Source: Sulfurimicrobium sp963741495 (GTDB taxonomy: Bacteria > Pseudomonadota > Gammaproteobacteria > Burkholderiales > Sulfuricellaceae). Taken from it: a stretch of DNA of 64,000 nucleotides. The position numbers and the translations under genes were made by a program. The notes under the pieces were generated by a model. It made no database searches. It worked only from the letters and a program-made list of their open reading frames with translations, and was not told where the DNA came from. Where the stretch lies: positions 496,001 through 560,000 of the forward strand of contig CAVUID010000015.1 of the NCBI GenBank assembly GCA_963741495.1. The letters run 5' to 3'. Positions 25,219-35,957 of this stretch are shown piece after piece (the stretch's first letter is position 1; each line of letters opens with the position of its first letter).

Positions 25219-28200
25219 ATGATTGGCGACACACAGGATGAGATGCAGTCAGCCTCACCAGGCAGGGAAAAGCGCGCTTTCACGCGCAACTCTATTTTCC
25301 TCGCGGGTGAGTGCACCATTCCGCAGCAGCCAGTTCGCGCGATCGAGATTCTGGATTTCTGCCCCGGGGGCGTATTTTTATCTTTCCCATATCCGCCGGA
25401 TCCCGCCCCCGTTCGTGACCAGATTATCGAAATTCGCTGTTCGGTGCCGACATCCGGCGGCATTCAAGCCTTGCACTTTCAGGGACGGGTGGCACGGGCA
25501 GATTATGAAAGCGCCGGGATCGCCTTTATCAATCCCGATTTCGAGGCGCTGCATGTTCTTCATGAATATGCCAGGAAATCACCGCCTGGCCGGACTCGCA
25601 GTGCCAGGAAAAAGCCAGAAAGTGCGGACATTCCCGGCAAAATCGATACAAATGTCGAATCTCTTCTCAATGCTTGCGCCCAGCTGGTCGAAGACCAGCT
25701 CGAACCGATGGCGAAAGCTTTTCTGGAACAGGTGATTGAATATTTCTTCACCCTTGCTGGAGAAGGCCGCACCATTGCCGAGAAGAATGCCTGTTACAAC
25801 GCATCAAGCACTTTTACCAAAGATGGCGCAGCGTTCACCCACGAATTTCTGACGCGGATGCGGGCACGCCTGAAGCAGGCCCCTTTGCTGGCTGGCAACG
25901 CCGGGAAGAATGCCCAGGCATCGGGAAGCGGTGGCGAATTATCACTCTCGCTGATTGAAGACGATGTTTTCGAGGATTGGCTTTCCTTTACAGACATGGC
26001 TCGCGCGGCGGAGCTTGAGCACAAGGAAGATCTCAACGCGCTGGAGCGACGTCTGAGCGCGATCTTCAATCAACCGGTCGACAAGGAAAACAACCCCTTT
26101 GGACCGGGCGCCATCAGCCAGATTTTTCAGGAAGCGCTGGGCACCCTGGCGCTTGAGCGCCAGATTGCCTCTGGCAGCTGCAAAGTCTTTAAGAATGTGA
26201 TGTGCAGCCAGACCGGTGAGCTGTATGCCGCACTCAACCGAATTTTGATTGATGGCGGCGTGTTGCCCGTCTTGCGTCCGCAGGGAAAGAAACAGCCCCA
26301 GCAGTCGTACTCGGCACGCAAGGCAGAGCCGGTGCAGCCTCCTCAGCTAGAGATGGAAGATTATCAGCAACCCGATTCGGCACATGAGGAACTCATAACC
26401 GGACTGCCGGTGCCGCCAGTGCAGCCTGCAGAAGCCTTCTCCACACCAGGGCATCCCCTGCCGCCTGCTGCGCAGCCTTTTCCTTCCATTCCACCCATGG
26501 ATTCCGGGGCAGGAGTGACTGCTGGAAGTTCTGCTTTTTCAGGCGCTGATCAGCCGTCAGCGGCACCGACATCGGCATCGGCATCCATGCAGCAATCGTC
26601 ACAGGACTGGTATCGCCTGATCCAGGGTCTGGGGCAGTTGCAGCAGCAACTTTCCGTGCCAGCATCCCAGCCCGGCGGGCAGAGGTTGGCGCCTTCGGGA
26701 CAAACGGCACAATCAGGCGTGCAGGGACAGGCGCCCATGATGCCGGCCATGCAAGCGCCTGGCGGGCAATTCCAGGCGCCTTATCCGGCGCAGGCGCCGG
26801 CGTCATCGGCTGAAAGCGGAGCTTTGACTCCGCCTTCCTTAGCCATCCCCGGCAACGAAGCCGCGATTGCGCCGTCGCCTATTGAGCCACGTCATTTCAC
26901 GACAGACGAGGTACTGTCGGCACTTTCGCGAATCAGGATGGAGGTGCCGGGCAAACAGCAGGGCGAGAGCTTCCAACAGGATTTCATGCACAAGCTCCAG
27001 TCCGAACTGGCAGATGCCGAGCCGGGCGACGAAGCAAGGGAAGTGCCGAGTCGCGAAACCAATATTCTGCGTATCGGCGGCAATCTTTTTGATTCGGTGC
27101 TGACCGACAATCTGGTGGCGGATACCGTCAAACCCTGGCTCAACCAGCTTTCGATTCCGCTGATCAAAATGGCGTTGCGCGACGATTCGCTGTTTTACGA
27201 CAAGTCGCATCTCGCTCGCCAACTGATCAACCAGATCGCCGAGCTGGAATTATTCAGCGCGGATTCCAAGGTCGAAAACGCGGTCAGAAAGAAAATTGAC
27301 GGTCTGCTCGCAGAAATCTCCTCGGCTGATGAGGTGACGCCGGACCTGCTGCAGAAAATGCTGAAAGAAGTCGGCCTGCTGGTGCATGTCCAGCACAAGG
27401 CTTATGAAGGAAATATCCGCGACCTTGTGTCCAGCTGTGAAACCGAGGAGCAGCGTGTAAAGCTTGAAAAGCCGGAAAACAAGACCAGCAAGCTGGGGAA
27501 ATTCCTGAACGGGCTTCAACATCTGACCGGCGAAGAGCCTCCAGCCAAAAAAGACGAAACTCTGGACGAATTCAGGAAGCGCGTGTGCCGCCTGAAAGTC
27601 GGCAACTGGCTGATGCTGGGGCGCGACGATCAGCAAAAGCGCGTCCGGCTGGCCTGGGTGGCCAAGAATCTGGACAAATTCGTTTTCGTCAATGCTCAGG
27701 GATTGAGGGAAGAAACACTCAGCCAGGATGACCTTGCGCAATCTCTGCGCGCCGGCGAGCTTGAGGTTCTGGATGATGCCGACGAACAACTGGTCGACCG
27801 CGCACAGTCCAGCATGCTGCAAAAAATGCATCGTCAGTTGTTGCATGAAACCACGCATGATCAACTGACCGGCCTGATCAATCGCCGTGAATTCGAGAAG
27901 AGGCTGGCAGAAACTCTGGCCAGGGTGCACGACTCTGGCATGACGTCGATACTGTGTTATCTCGACCTGGAGCAATTCAGCGTGGTCAATAACACTTTTG
28001 GCTACGAAGCGGGTGATCGCGCACTGCTCGAGGCCTCCCAGCTGATCAGAAGAGAGTTGGGCGCAGATGATCTGCTTGCTCGTATCGGCGGCGACGAGTT
28101 TGCCATTCTGGTCGAGAACTGTAGCCTGGACGACGCATTGCGCATGACATCCCGCCTGACGGGCGCTTTTCGGGCCTACCGCTTCGCTTCTGAGGGCAAG

Positions 28201-29130
28201 AGCCTGTCTCTTTCCTTCAGCGCCGGTCTGGTGGAAATCGAGCGCGAGAGTGAAAGCATCGAATCCCTGATGCAGGCAGCCGAAGCAAGCTGTCGTATTG
28301 CGCGCTCCAAGGGTACCAATTATGTGCAGGTGTATCGTCCTGACGAAACCAATCTGGCGCGACACATCAACACAGTCAAATGGGTGAGCCGGATAGACGA
28401 GGCTCTGGATAACAACAGCTTCGAATTGCGCTGCCAGCCGATTGTCCATGTCAGCGGAAACAACGTGGCAGTGCATCACTCCGAAGTGTTGCTGCGTGTG
28501 CCGGATGGCAATGGAAAGCTGATTTCACCGGTTGACCTGATTATGGCGGCCGAACACTTCCGCCGCATGTCGAATGTTGACCGCTGGGTGATCGAACACG
28601 CGTTTCGCTGGATGGCTGATCGCCGCGACAGGCTGGATGAACTGGGCGGACTGGCAATCAATCTCTCCGGCGCTTCTCTTAATGAAGAAGGCCTGATTGA
28701 TTTCGTCATCAGCCAGTCTGAAACTCACAAAATTCCCATGAACAAGGTCTGTTTCGAAATCACGGAAACAGTGGGCATTTCTCATCTGTCGAGTGCCTCG
28801 GAATTCATCAATGAATTGAAGAAGCAGAGCGGTTGCGCTTTCTCGCTTGACGATTTTGGAAGCGGGCAATCTTCCTATGCCTACCTGAAAAACTTGCCGG
28901 TGGACTATCTCAAGATCGATGGCACATTCATTGAAAAGATGGACCAGAACCCATACGATTTCGCCGTAGTAAAATCCATCACCGAAATCGGCCATTTCAT
29001 GGGCAAGAAAATTATTGCCGAACGGGTTGAGAATGAGGCGGTGCTGAAAATGCTGCGCGAGATCGGGGTCGATTACGCCCAGGGATATTATCTAGGAAAA
29101 CCGCGTAATATGAAGGTGTTGGGAAGTTAA
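25219..29130 (+). CDS. PilZ-DUF1631-GGDEF-EAL protein (1303 aa)
   Basis: A PilZ domain at about residues 15-115 (EKRAFTRNSIFLAGEC; binding-loop region DFCPGGVFLSF) is followed by a long DUF1631 region. The two conserved DUF1631 parts (about 130-350 and 570-880) are split by a Pro/Gln/Ala-rich linker. DUF1631 markers include VADTVKPWLNQLSIPLIKMA and KVGNWLMLGRDDQQKRVRLA. GGDEF (ARIGGDEF near 956) and EAL (EVLLR near 1088; DDFGSGQSSY) close the protein. Cyclic-di-GMP binding, synthesis and breakdown modules are thus in one chain. It is soluble with no membrane helix. DUF1631 has no established function. smc follows 50 bases later. Confidence 0.92.
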   Translation: MIGDTQDEMQSASPGREKRAFTRNSIFLAGECTIPQQPVRAIEILDFCPGGVFLSFPYPPDPAPVRDQIIEIRCSVPTSGGIQALHFQGRVARADYESAGIAFINPDFEALHVLHEYARKSPPGRTRSARKKPESADIPGKIDTNVESLLNACAQLVEDQLEPMAKAFLEQVIEYFFTLAGEGRTIAEKNACYNASSTFTKDGAAFTHEFLTRMRARLKQAPLLAGNAGKNAQASGSGGELSLSLIEDDVFEDWLSFTDMARAAELEHKEDLNALERRLSAIFNQPVDKENNPFGPGAISQIFQEALGTLALERQIASGSCKVFKNVMCSQTGELYAALNRILIDGGVLPVLRPQGKKQPQQSYSARKAEPVQPPQLEMEDYQQPDSAHEELITGLPVPPVQPAEAFSTPGHPLPPAAQPFPSIPPMDSGAGVTAGSSAFSGADQPSAAPTSASASMQQSSQDWYRLIQGLGQLQQQLSVPASQPGGQRLAPSGQTAQSGVQGQAPMMPAMQAPGGQFQAPYPAQAPASSAESGALTPPSLAIPGNEAAIAPSPIEPRHFTTDEVLSALSRIRMEVPGKQQGESFQQDFMHKLQSELADAEPGDEAREVPSRETNILRIGGNLFDSVLTDNLVADTVKPWLNQLSIPLIKMALRDDSLFYDKSHLARQLINQIAELELFSADSKVENAVRKKIDGLLAEISSADEVTPDLLQKMLKEVGLLVHVQHKAYEGNIRDLVSSCETEEQRVKLEKPENKTSKLGKFLNGLQHLTGEEPPAKKDETLDEFRKRVCRLKVGNWLMLGRDDQQKRVRLAWVAKNLDKFVFVNAQGLREETLSQDDLAQSLRAGELEVLDDADEQLVDRAQSSMLQKMHRQLLHETTHDQLTGLINRREFEKRLAETLARVHDSGMTSILCYLDLEQFSVVNNTFGYEAGDRALLEASQLIRRELGADDLLARIGGDEFAILVENCSLDDALRMTSRLTGAFRAYRFASEGKSLSLSFSAGLVEIERESESIESLMQAAEASCRIARSKGTNYVQVYRPDETNLARHINTVKWVSRIDEALDNNSFELRCQPIVHVSGNNVAVHHSEVLLRVPDGNGKLISPVDLIMAAEHFRRMSNVDRWVIEHAFRWMADRRDRLDELGGLAINLSGASLNEEGLIDFVISQSETHKIPMNKVCFEITETVGISHLSSASEFINELKKQSGCAFSLDDFGSGQSSYAYLKNLPVDYLKIDGTFIEKMDQNPYDFAVVKSITEIGHFMGKKIIAERVENEAVLKMLREIGVDYAQGYYLGKPRNMKVLGS

Positions 29131-29180
29131 CTTCATGTGTCATCACACGTTCCGAAAATGAAAACTGTTTCTTAGAACTC

Positions 29181-32100
29181 TTGCGTCTTACCCATATAAA
29201 ACTTGCCGGTTTCAAGACTTTCGTTGACCCCACCACCATCCCGGTGCCGGGGCAGCGCGTGGGTGTAGTCGGCCCGAATGGCTGCGGCAAATCAAATGTG
29301 ATCGATGCGGTGCGCTGGGTAATGGGTGAGTCCCGTGCTTCCGCGTTGCGCGGTGATTCCATGCAGGATGTGATTTTCAACGGCGCTGCAACACGCAAGG
29401 CGGTATCGCGCGCCAGCGTGGAGCTCAAGTTCGACAACAGCCTGGGCAGGGCGGCAGGACAGTGGTCGCAATATGCCGAGATCAGCGTCAAGCGGGTTTT
29501 GCACCGCAATGGCGAGTCACAGTATTTCATCAACAACCTGCATGTACGGCGCCGCGACGTTACCGACATGTTCCTCGGCACCGGGCTTGGACCGCGCGCC
29601 TACGCCATTATCGAACAGGGCATGATCTCGCGCATCATTGATGCGCGGCCTGAGGACTTGCGCATTTTTCTCGAAGAGGCGGCGGGCATTTCCAAATACA
29701 AGGAACGGCGCCGCGAAACCGAATCACGCCTCAAGGACACGCGCGAAAATCTTGCCCGGCTTGAAGATGTGCGCCAGGAGCTGGACAAGCAGTTGCAGCG
29801 ACTGGAAATGCAGGCCGGGGTGGCGCAGCAGTATCATCGTTTGCAGGCCGAGATGCAGTCCACGCAGCACCTGCTTTGGCTGGTGAAAAAGCAGGAAGCG
29901 CAACAGGCGCGGGAGCGAGCGCGCTCGCAGGTGGATAAATTGCTCAACGAGCTGGAGGCGGAAACCGCAGCGCTGCGCAAGTCCGAAAGTCAGCTCGAAA
30001 CTGCCCGTGCCGGACATTTTTCTGCTGGCGATGCGCTTCACGTCGCGCAAGGCGCGCTTTATGCTGCCAATGCGGAGGTGGCCAGACATGAACAGGCCTT
30101 GCAGCACCAACGCGAAACGCAACAGCGTCTTGGGAATCAGCTTGAAGCCTGGCGTAACCAGGAGAGCCAGTTGCAGCAGCAACAGCAGCAAGCCGAGGCA
30201 GGCCTGACCCACTGGCGCGAAGAACAGGAAAACGTGCTGCTTCGCATGGAAGAAACCGCGCTTGCAGTCGAAGAAGCAAGAGACCGGTTGCCCAAGGCTG
30301 AAAGCGCATTTCACGATTGCCAGCGCCGCTTAAGCGATGTTCAGCGTGAACTGACCCAGGCCGAGCAAGCCTTGCAAATCGAAGAAACACACCGCAGCCA
30401 CGCGCAAAAGACCGCGCAGCAACTGGAGGCGCGGCACCTGCGCTTGCGTCAGGAAATCGCGGCCTTGCAGCTGCCCGACGAGGCCGCCTTGTCCGAACGT
30501 CGGGATGAACTGGCAGAACTTTCCACCCTGCTTGAACAGGCACAATTGCAGCAAGAGACCATGTTCGCGGAATTGCCCAGGCTTGAACAAGCCCAGCACA
30601 CGGCTCAGCATGCTGCTCAAGTGGCCCAGCAACACACCACCCGGATTGAAGCCAAATTGCACGCCTTGCAACAGGTACAAAACCGCCTCGAACATAACCA
30701 CAAGCTCAAAGCCTGGCTGGAGGGGCACGAACTGGATGCGCTGCCGCGCCTGTGGCAGGAAATCCGGATCGAGCCGGGCTGGGAAAACGCGCTGGAGAGC
30801 GTGCTGGGCGAACGCCTCAAGGCCATTGCCTTGCCAGATATGGCTGATGCAGAAGCCTGGCTGGCCGACGCGCCGCCGGCCCCGCTTGCGCTGTATGAGA
30901 CGCGACAGCAATCCTTTGATTCGGGCAATCCGGAATTCGTCCCCCTGCGCCAATGGGTGCAAGGGCCGTCAGCGCTGCTGGATGAATGGTTGCATGGTGT
31001 TTACACCGTTGCAGACTGCGGTGAGGCCTGGACCATGCGCCTGCGGTTGCAGGACGGTGAATGCCTGGTTTGCCCTGAAGGGCATGTTTTTACCCGCTCC
31101 AGCGTGAATTATTACGCCCCCCAGTCCGAGTTGCATGGCGTGCTGGCACGCCAGCGCGAGATCGAAGCACTTGGCGGTGAGGTGGCGCAAAGCAGCCTGG
31201 AAGTAAAAGTACGGCGAGCAGATTTAGTATCGACAGAATCGGCATTGAAAATGTTTCAGGACGAACTTGCCACCACACGCGGTCAATGCGCCGACTACCA
31301 GCAACGCCATCACCGCCTGCATCTGGAAGTGGAGCGGCTTGCACAGCAGTTGCAGCACCTTCGGCAACGCCGCCAGCAGATCGAGCAGGAGAGCAGCGAT
31401 ATTGCGACTCAGCAGGAAATCGAGGCGGAGCAGGCACGCGAGCACGAATACAACATCGAGATGCAGCAGGAACAGATTTCGCTGCTGCAGGCGCGCCAGC
31501 AGCAAGCCAGACACGAGCGGGGCGAGCTTGAAGGGAACATGAACCGCCAGCGCCAGGCTGCGCAGACTGCCGAGCGCGCGGTGCAGGAAGCCGGATTTCA
31601 GCAGCGTAACTGCGCCAGCAAGATCGACGAACAGGAACGCGCTCTGGCGACCCTTGCCAGTCAACGCGAGGCGCTGCAACAACGCATCGGTGAGCTTGAA
31701 GAGGAAATCGGCGAGCTGACGCTGGTTGACCTTGACAGCCAGTTGCAGCAAGCCCTGCAACTGCGGCAGGAGCGGGAAAATAGCCTGGGCGTGGCGCGTG
31801 ATGCGCTGGCAAGCGTCAGTCAGGCGCTGCAACAACTGGAGCAGCAGCGCTTGTCCAGCGAACAGGCGCTGCATCCCATGCGCGACCGTCTGGAACAGGC
31901 GCGCCTCAGGGAACAGGAGGCGCGCCTGGCCGAGGCGCAGTGGAGCGAACAACTCGCCGCCGCTGCTGCCGATCTGCTTGCCTTGATGCCATTGCTGGAA
32001 AAACGCACCAGGGCAGCAGAGTTGCAAATTCTGGTAGAGCGCCTGGCGCAGCAAATTGAGGCGCTTGGCGCCGTCAACCTGGCGGCGCTTGAGGAACTGA

Positions 32101-32687
32101 ATAGCAGTCGCGAGCGCAAGGATTATCTCGATGCCCAGGCAAAGGATCTGTCCGAGGCGATGGATACGCTGGAGCAGGCGATTCGCCGCATCGACCGCGA
32201 AACCCGCTCACGTCTGCAAGAAACCTTCGACACTGTGAACCGCCATTTCGGCGATCTGTTTCCGGCAGTTTTTGGCGGCGGCACCGCCCGCCTGGAAATG
32301 ACCGGGGAGGAAATTCTCGATGCTGGCGTAACGCTGTTCGCCCAACCGCCGGGCAAGAAAAATAGTTCGATCCAGCTGTTGTCTGGTGGAGAAAAGGCGC
32401 TCACTGCGCTGGCGCTGGTGTTTGCGATGTTCCAGCTCAATCCGGCGCCATTCTGCATGCTTGATGAAGTGGATGCGCCGCTGGATGACAGCAACACCGA
32501 GCGTTTTTGCGAATTGGTGAAAAAAATGTCACAAAACACACAGTTTGTATTTGTCAGTCATAATAAAATCACCATGGAAATGGCCGAGCAACTGGTAGGG
32601 GTGACCATGCAGGAATCCGGCGTTTCAAGGGTGGTGGCGGTAGATCTGGAAGAAGCAGTGCGCCTCAAGGACGCAGCGGCGGTATAA
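29181..32687 (+). CDS. smc: Chromosome segregation protein SMC
   Basis: The 1168-residue condensin ATPase begins at a TTG (MRLTHIKLAGFKTFVDP). Walker A is GPNGCGKSNVID, two very long Gln/Glu/Ala-rich coiled coils flank a hinge at about 500-640, and the C-terminal head has LLSGGEKALTALAL and FCMLDEVDAPLDD. SMC compacts and separates chromosomes with ScpA/ScpB, which are not in this window. An ATG start is absent, and no strong ribosome site precedes the TTG. It heads the smc-zipA-ligA run typical of betaproteobacteria. Confidence 0.96.
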   Translation: MRLTHIKLAGFKTFVDPTTIPVPGQRVGVVGPNGCGKSNVIDAVRWVMGESRASALRGDSMQDVIFNGAATRKAVSRASVELKFDNSLGRAAGQWSQYAEISVKRVLHRNGESQYFINNLHVRRRDVTDMFLGTGLGPRAYAIIEQGMISRIIDARPEDLRIFLEEAAGISKYKERRRETESRLKDTRENLARLEDVRQELDKQLQRLEMQAGVAQQYHRLQAEMQSTQHLLWLVKKQEAQQARERARSQVDKLLNELEAETAALRKSESQLETARAGHFSAGDALHVAQGALYAANAEVARHEQALQHQRETQQRLGNQLEAWRNQESQLQQQQQQAEAGLTHWREEQENVLLRMEETALAVEEARDRLPKAESAFHDCQRRLSDVQRELTQAEQALQIEETHRSHAQKTAQQLEARHLRLRQEIAALQLPDEAALSERRDELAELSTLLEQAQLQQETMFAELPRLEQAQHTAQHAAQVAQQHTTRIEAKLHALQQVQNRLEHNHKLKAWLEGHELDALPRLWQEIRIEPGWENALESVLGERLKAIALPDMADAEAWLADAPPAPLALYETRQQSFDSGNPEFVPLRQWVQGPSALLDEWLHGVYTVADCGEAWTMRLRLQDGECLVCPEGHVFTRSSVNYYAPQSELHGVLARQREIEALGGEVAQSSLEVKVRRADLVSTESALKMFQDELATTRGQCADYQQRHHRLHLEVERLAQQLQHLRQRRQQIEQESSDIATQQEIEAEQAREHEYNIEMQQEQISLLQARQQQARHERGELEGNMNRQRQAAQTAERAVQEAGFQQRNCASKIDEQERALATLASQREALQQRIGELEEEIGELTLVDLDSQLQQALQLRQERENSLGVARDALASVSQALQQLEQQRLSSEQALHPMRDRLEQARLREQEARLAEAQWSEQLAAAAADLLALMPLLEKRTRAAELQILVERLAQQIEALGAVNLAALEELNSSRERKDYLDAQAKDLSEAMDTLEQAIRRIDRETRSRLQETFDTVNRHFGDLFPAVFGGGTARLEMTGEEILDAGVTLFAQPPGKKNSSIQLLSGGEKALTALALVFAMFQLNPAPFCMLDEVDAPLDDSNTERFCELVKKMSQNTQFVFVSHNKITMEMAEQLVGVTMQESGVSRVVAVDLEEAVRLKDAAAV

Positions 32688-32726
32688 TCTCACTTAAAAT
32701 AGTCAGAACAATCAAAGAATCCGAAT

Positions 32727-33935
32727 ATGAATGAACTGCAAGTAAGTCTGTTGGCCATTGGCGTGGTGGTGATTTTTGCTGTGCTGGTATTCAACCGTTG
32801 GCAGGAGCGCAAATACCGGCGCCAGTCCGAACAGCGTTTTGCGTCTCAGCACGATGATGTTCTGCTGCATCCGGAGGCGTCTCAGGAGCGCGTCGAGCCC
32901 ATGCTGGACGCAATGCATCGAGATGATATCGAGGTGCCGGAAAATCTCGAAGATGAGTCCATGCCTGAAAGCCAGCCGGTCTGGGATCCTTCTGTCGCAG
33001 AAGAGAGCGAAGAAGCAGAAGCCTTGCCTCTTGCCGCAGAGCCTGCCTGGAACGAAGCGGAAGCAGAGCCATTTGCAGCGGCGCCAGCACCGGCGCAGAT
33101 AACCCAAAGTGCGCAGGCACCCGATTTCGAGACCGAGTATGTTGCCAGCCTGAGCGCTAGCGACCCGATAGCAGCGCATGCTCTGGTGCTGGTGTTGCAA
33201 CAACTGAAACCCATTGGCAAGGCAGTACGCTGGCTGGGGCAGCGTCAGCATCACACCAACTGGGAGGCGATCACCCAGGCGGCACCCGGTACGGAATTTG
33301 TAAAACTGGCGGCATGCCTGCAACTTGCCGACCGCAATGGGCCAGTCAGCAGCGAAGATCTGGATGCCTTTTGCAATATGGCGCAGACCGTCGCAGCCAA
33401 TCTTTATGCCGTAATCGAATGTCCGGACAAGCAGGCGGCAATGGTGGTGGCTGCCGAGTTGGACCAGTTCTGTGCGGACGTGGATGTGCTCATCGGATTT
33501 AATATCATTTCCAAGGATGGTTCACCTTTTGCCGGAACCAAGCTGCGTGGCCTGGCGGAATCGGCTGGCATGAAGCTGATGCCTGATGGCAGTTTCCATT
33601 TTCTGAATGATGATGGCGCACAACTGTTCTCGCTCGGCAATCTCGAATCCGCACCATTCAGTGCAGAAGCAATGAAACACCTTGCCACGCATGGCGTGAC
33701 CTTCCTGTTCGACGTGCCGAAGGCGGTGGGTGGTGTGCAGGCATTCAACCAGATGCTGTTGGCAGCGCGCCAGTTTGTTGGGCCGCTGGGCGCCCTGATG
33801 GTAGATGACAACCGTCGCGAATTGACCGACGCCGGTATCGACAAAATCCGCCAGCAACTGGCAGCTATCTACGAAAAAATGGAACAGCGCAAAATTCATC
33901 CCGGCAGCCCGCGCAGCAAAAGGCTATTCGCCTGA
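32727..33935 (+). CDS. zipA: Cell division protein ZipA
   Basis: ZipA tethers FtsZ to the inner membrane. The 402-residue protein has one N-terminal membrane helix (LQVSLLAIGVVVIFAVLVF) and a basic patch. An acidic Pro/Ala/Glu-rich linker spans about 40-140 and the C-terminal FtsZ-binding domain about 240-375. Its stop codon overlaps the ligA start by one base (TGATG at 33933-33937), so the pair is translationally coupled. Gene order and domain layout support the call despite ZipA being poorly conserved. Confidence 0.9.
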   Translation: MNELQVSLLAIGVVVIFAVLVFNRWQERKYRRQSEQRFASQHDDVLLHPEASQERVEPMLDAMHRDDIEVPENLEDESMPESQPVWDPSVAEESEEAEALPLAAEPAWNEAEAEPFAAAPAPAQITQSAQAPDFETEYVASLSASDPIAAHALVLVLQQLKPIGKAVRWLGQRQHHTNWEAITQAAPGTEFVKLAACLQLADRNGPVSSEDLDAFCNMAQTVAANLYAVIECPDKQAAMVVAAELDQFCADVDVLIGFNIISKDGSPFAGTKLRGLAESAGMKLMPDGSFHFLNDDGAQLFSLGNLESAPFSAEAMKHLATHGVTFLFDVPKAVGGVQAFNQMLLAARQFVGPLGALMVDDNRRELTDAGIDKIRQQLAAIYEKMEQRKIHPGSPRSKRLFA

Positions 33936-35950
33936 TGGGTGTGCCTTTTGCGGCTACAGAACGTGCATCTATCCTGCGTGAAGAAATCGAGCACCATAAT
34001 TATCTTTATTACGTTTTGGATGCGCCCTCCATCCCCGACGCTGAATTTGACCGCCTGTTCGCTGAATTGCAGCAGCTTGAAGCGCAATATCCGGAACTGC
34101 TGACGCCAGACTCTCCGACGCAACGAGTGGGTGGGGTGCCACTTCCCCAGTTTAATCAGGTGCAGCACCACACGCCGATGCTGTCCCTCAATAATGCTTT
34201 TGAAGATGAGGATGCCGCAGCCTTCGACCGCCGGGCACGCGAAGCACTGGGGAAGGAACTGCTCGAATATGCGGTCGAACCCAAATTCGACGGTCTCGCC
34301 ATCAGCCTGACATACGAACACGGCCTGCTGACGCGGGGCGCCACGCGAGGTGATGGTTTTACTGGCGAAGATGTGACAGCGAATCTGCGTACCATCAAGT
34401 CAATTCCGCTCAGCCTGCATGGCCCGCAAGTGCCAGCCCTGCTGGAAGTGCGCGGCGAAGTGCTGATGCAGAAAGCGGATTTCGCCCGATTGAACCAGCA
34501 ACAACGCGAGCATGGAGAAAAGGAATTTGCCAATCCGCGCAACGCCGCTGCCGGTTCGCTGCGCCAGCTTGATTCAAAAATTACAGCCAGACGGCGGCTG
34601 ACCTTTTTTGCCTATGGCCTTGGGGTGATGGAAGAGGGTCCGGTTTTTACCCGCCATGCTGAAGCGATGGATTTCCTTGCGACGCTGCACTTGCCACTAT
34701 GTCCAGAACGCAAGGTGGTAGAGGGGCTTTCCGGCTTGCTGGAGTATTACCGCGCCATTGGTACCAGGCGCGACAGCCTGCCGTATGAAATCGATGGCGT
34801 GGTGTACAAGGTCAACTCCCTCTCTCAACAGGCGCAGCTAGGTTTTGTCTCGCGCGCACCGCGCTGGGCGCTGGCCCACAAATTTCCGGCGCAGGAAGCC
34901 CTGACCGAAGTGCTGGGCATTGACGTGCAGGTTGGCCGTACCGGCGCGCTGACGCCGGTAGCACGCCTCAGGCCGGTATTTGTGGGCGGGGTGACGGTAA
35001 CCAATGCGACCCTGCATAACGAGGACGAAGTACGCCGCAAGGACGTTCACATCGGTGACACGGTCATTGTTCGGCGTGCAGGGGATGTCATTCCGGAGGT
35101 GGTCAGCGTGGTGCCGGAAAAACGCCCGGCGCATGTCTCGGCATTTGTCATGCCCACTGCCTGTCCGGTGTGCGGCTCACATGTAACCCGCGATCCGGAA
35201 GAAGCAGTGGCGCGTTGCAGTGGCGGCCTGTATTGCCCGGCGCAGCGCAAGCAGGCGCTGCTGCATTTCGCCAGTCGCCGCGCCATGGATATCGAGGGCC
35301 TGGGCGACAAGCTGGTGGAGCAGCTGGTGGACAGGAACATCGTCCACAACCCGGCAGACATCTATCGGCTTGATATGCCCGCTTTGGCAAACCTCGAACG
35401 GATGGCGGAAAAATCAGCGCAGAATATCCTTGATGCGATTGAAAAAAGTAAGCGCACAAGCCTTGCACGCTTCGTTTTTGCACTGGGCATCCGCAATGTG
35501 GGAGAGGCGACAGCCAAGGAACTTGCGCGCCATTTCGGCAATCTGGAACGGTTGCTGGAGGCGGACATGGCCGACTTGCAGCAGGTGGCGGATATCGGGC
35601 CGATCGTAGCGCAAAGCATTCTGGAATTCCTCGCCGAAACGCATAATCGCGAAGTTATCGAGCAGTTGCGTGGCGCCGGTGTGGAATGGCCGGAGGCGAC
35701 CGGTGCCGGGCATGTGAATGGTGCGCTGAATGGCAAAACCTTTGTGCTCACTGGCACCCTGCCGAATCTCGCGCGCGAGCAGGCCAAGGAAATGATTGAA
35801 GCGCAGGGCGGCAAGGTGAGCGGCAGCGTGTCTAAAAAAACCCATTATGTGGTGGCAGGTTCGGATCCAGGCAGTAAATATGACAAGGCATTAGCGCTTG
35901 GTGTTAAGATTCTGGATGAAGATGAACTACTCGAGTTGTTGAAAGGATAA
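33935..35950 (+). CDS. ligA: NAD-dependent DNA ligase
   Basis: LigA seals nicks in replication and repair using NAD. The 671-residue protein has the Ia domain and the adenylation domain with active Lys in VEPKFDGLA. The OB fold (VQVGRTGALTPVARL), the four-Cys zinc finger (CPVCGSHV and CSGGLYC), helix-hairpin-helix repeats (FVFALGIRNVGEATA) and a C-terminal BRCT domain (KTFVLTGTLPNLAREQA) follow. All key residues are present and the length is normal. It is coupled to zipA and followed 7 bases later by galU. Confidence 0.97.
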   Translation: MGVPFAATERASILREEIEHHNYLYYVLDAPSIPDAEFDRLFAELQQLEAQYPELLTPDSPTQRVGGVPLPQFNQVQHHTPMLSLNNAFEDEDAAAFDRRAREALGKELLEYAVEPKFDGLAISLTYEHGLLTRGATRGDGFTGEDVTANLRTIKSIPLSLHGPQVPALLEVRGEVLMQKADFARLNQQQREHGEKEFANPRNAAAGSLRQLDSKITARRRLTFFAYGLGVMEEGPVFTRHAEAMDFLATLHLPLCPERKVVEGLSGLLEYYRAIGTRRDSLPYEIDGVVYKVNSLSQQAQLGFVSRAPRWALAHKFPAQEALTEVLGIDVQVGRTGALTPVARLRPVFVGGVTVTNATLHNEDEVRRKDVHIGDTVIVRRAGDVIPEVVSVVPEKRPAHVSAFVMPTACPVCGSHVTRDPEEAVARCSGGLYCPAQRKQALLHFASRRAMDIEGLGDKLVEQLVDRNIVHNPADIYRLDMPALANLERMAEKSAQNILDAIEKSKRTSLARFVFALGIRNVGEATAKELARHFGNLERLLEADMADLQQVADIGPIVAQSILEFLAETHNREVIEQLRGAGVEWPEATGAGHVNGALNGKTFVLTGTLPNLAREQAKEMIEAQGGKVSGSVSKKTHYVVAGSDPGSKYDKALALGVKILDEDELLELLKG

Positions 35951-35957
35951 AGTAAAC

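Noticed and set aside
27250..28479. 409-codon open frame opposite the PilZ-DUF1631 gene
   Set aside because: Antisense shadow; no domain and no start signal.
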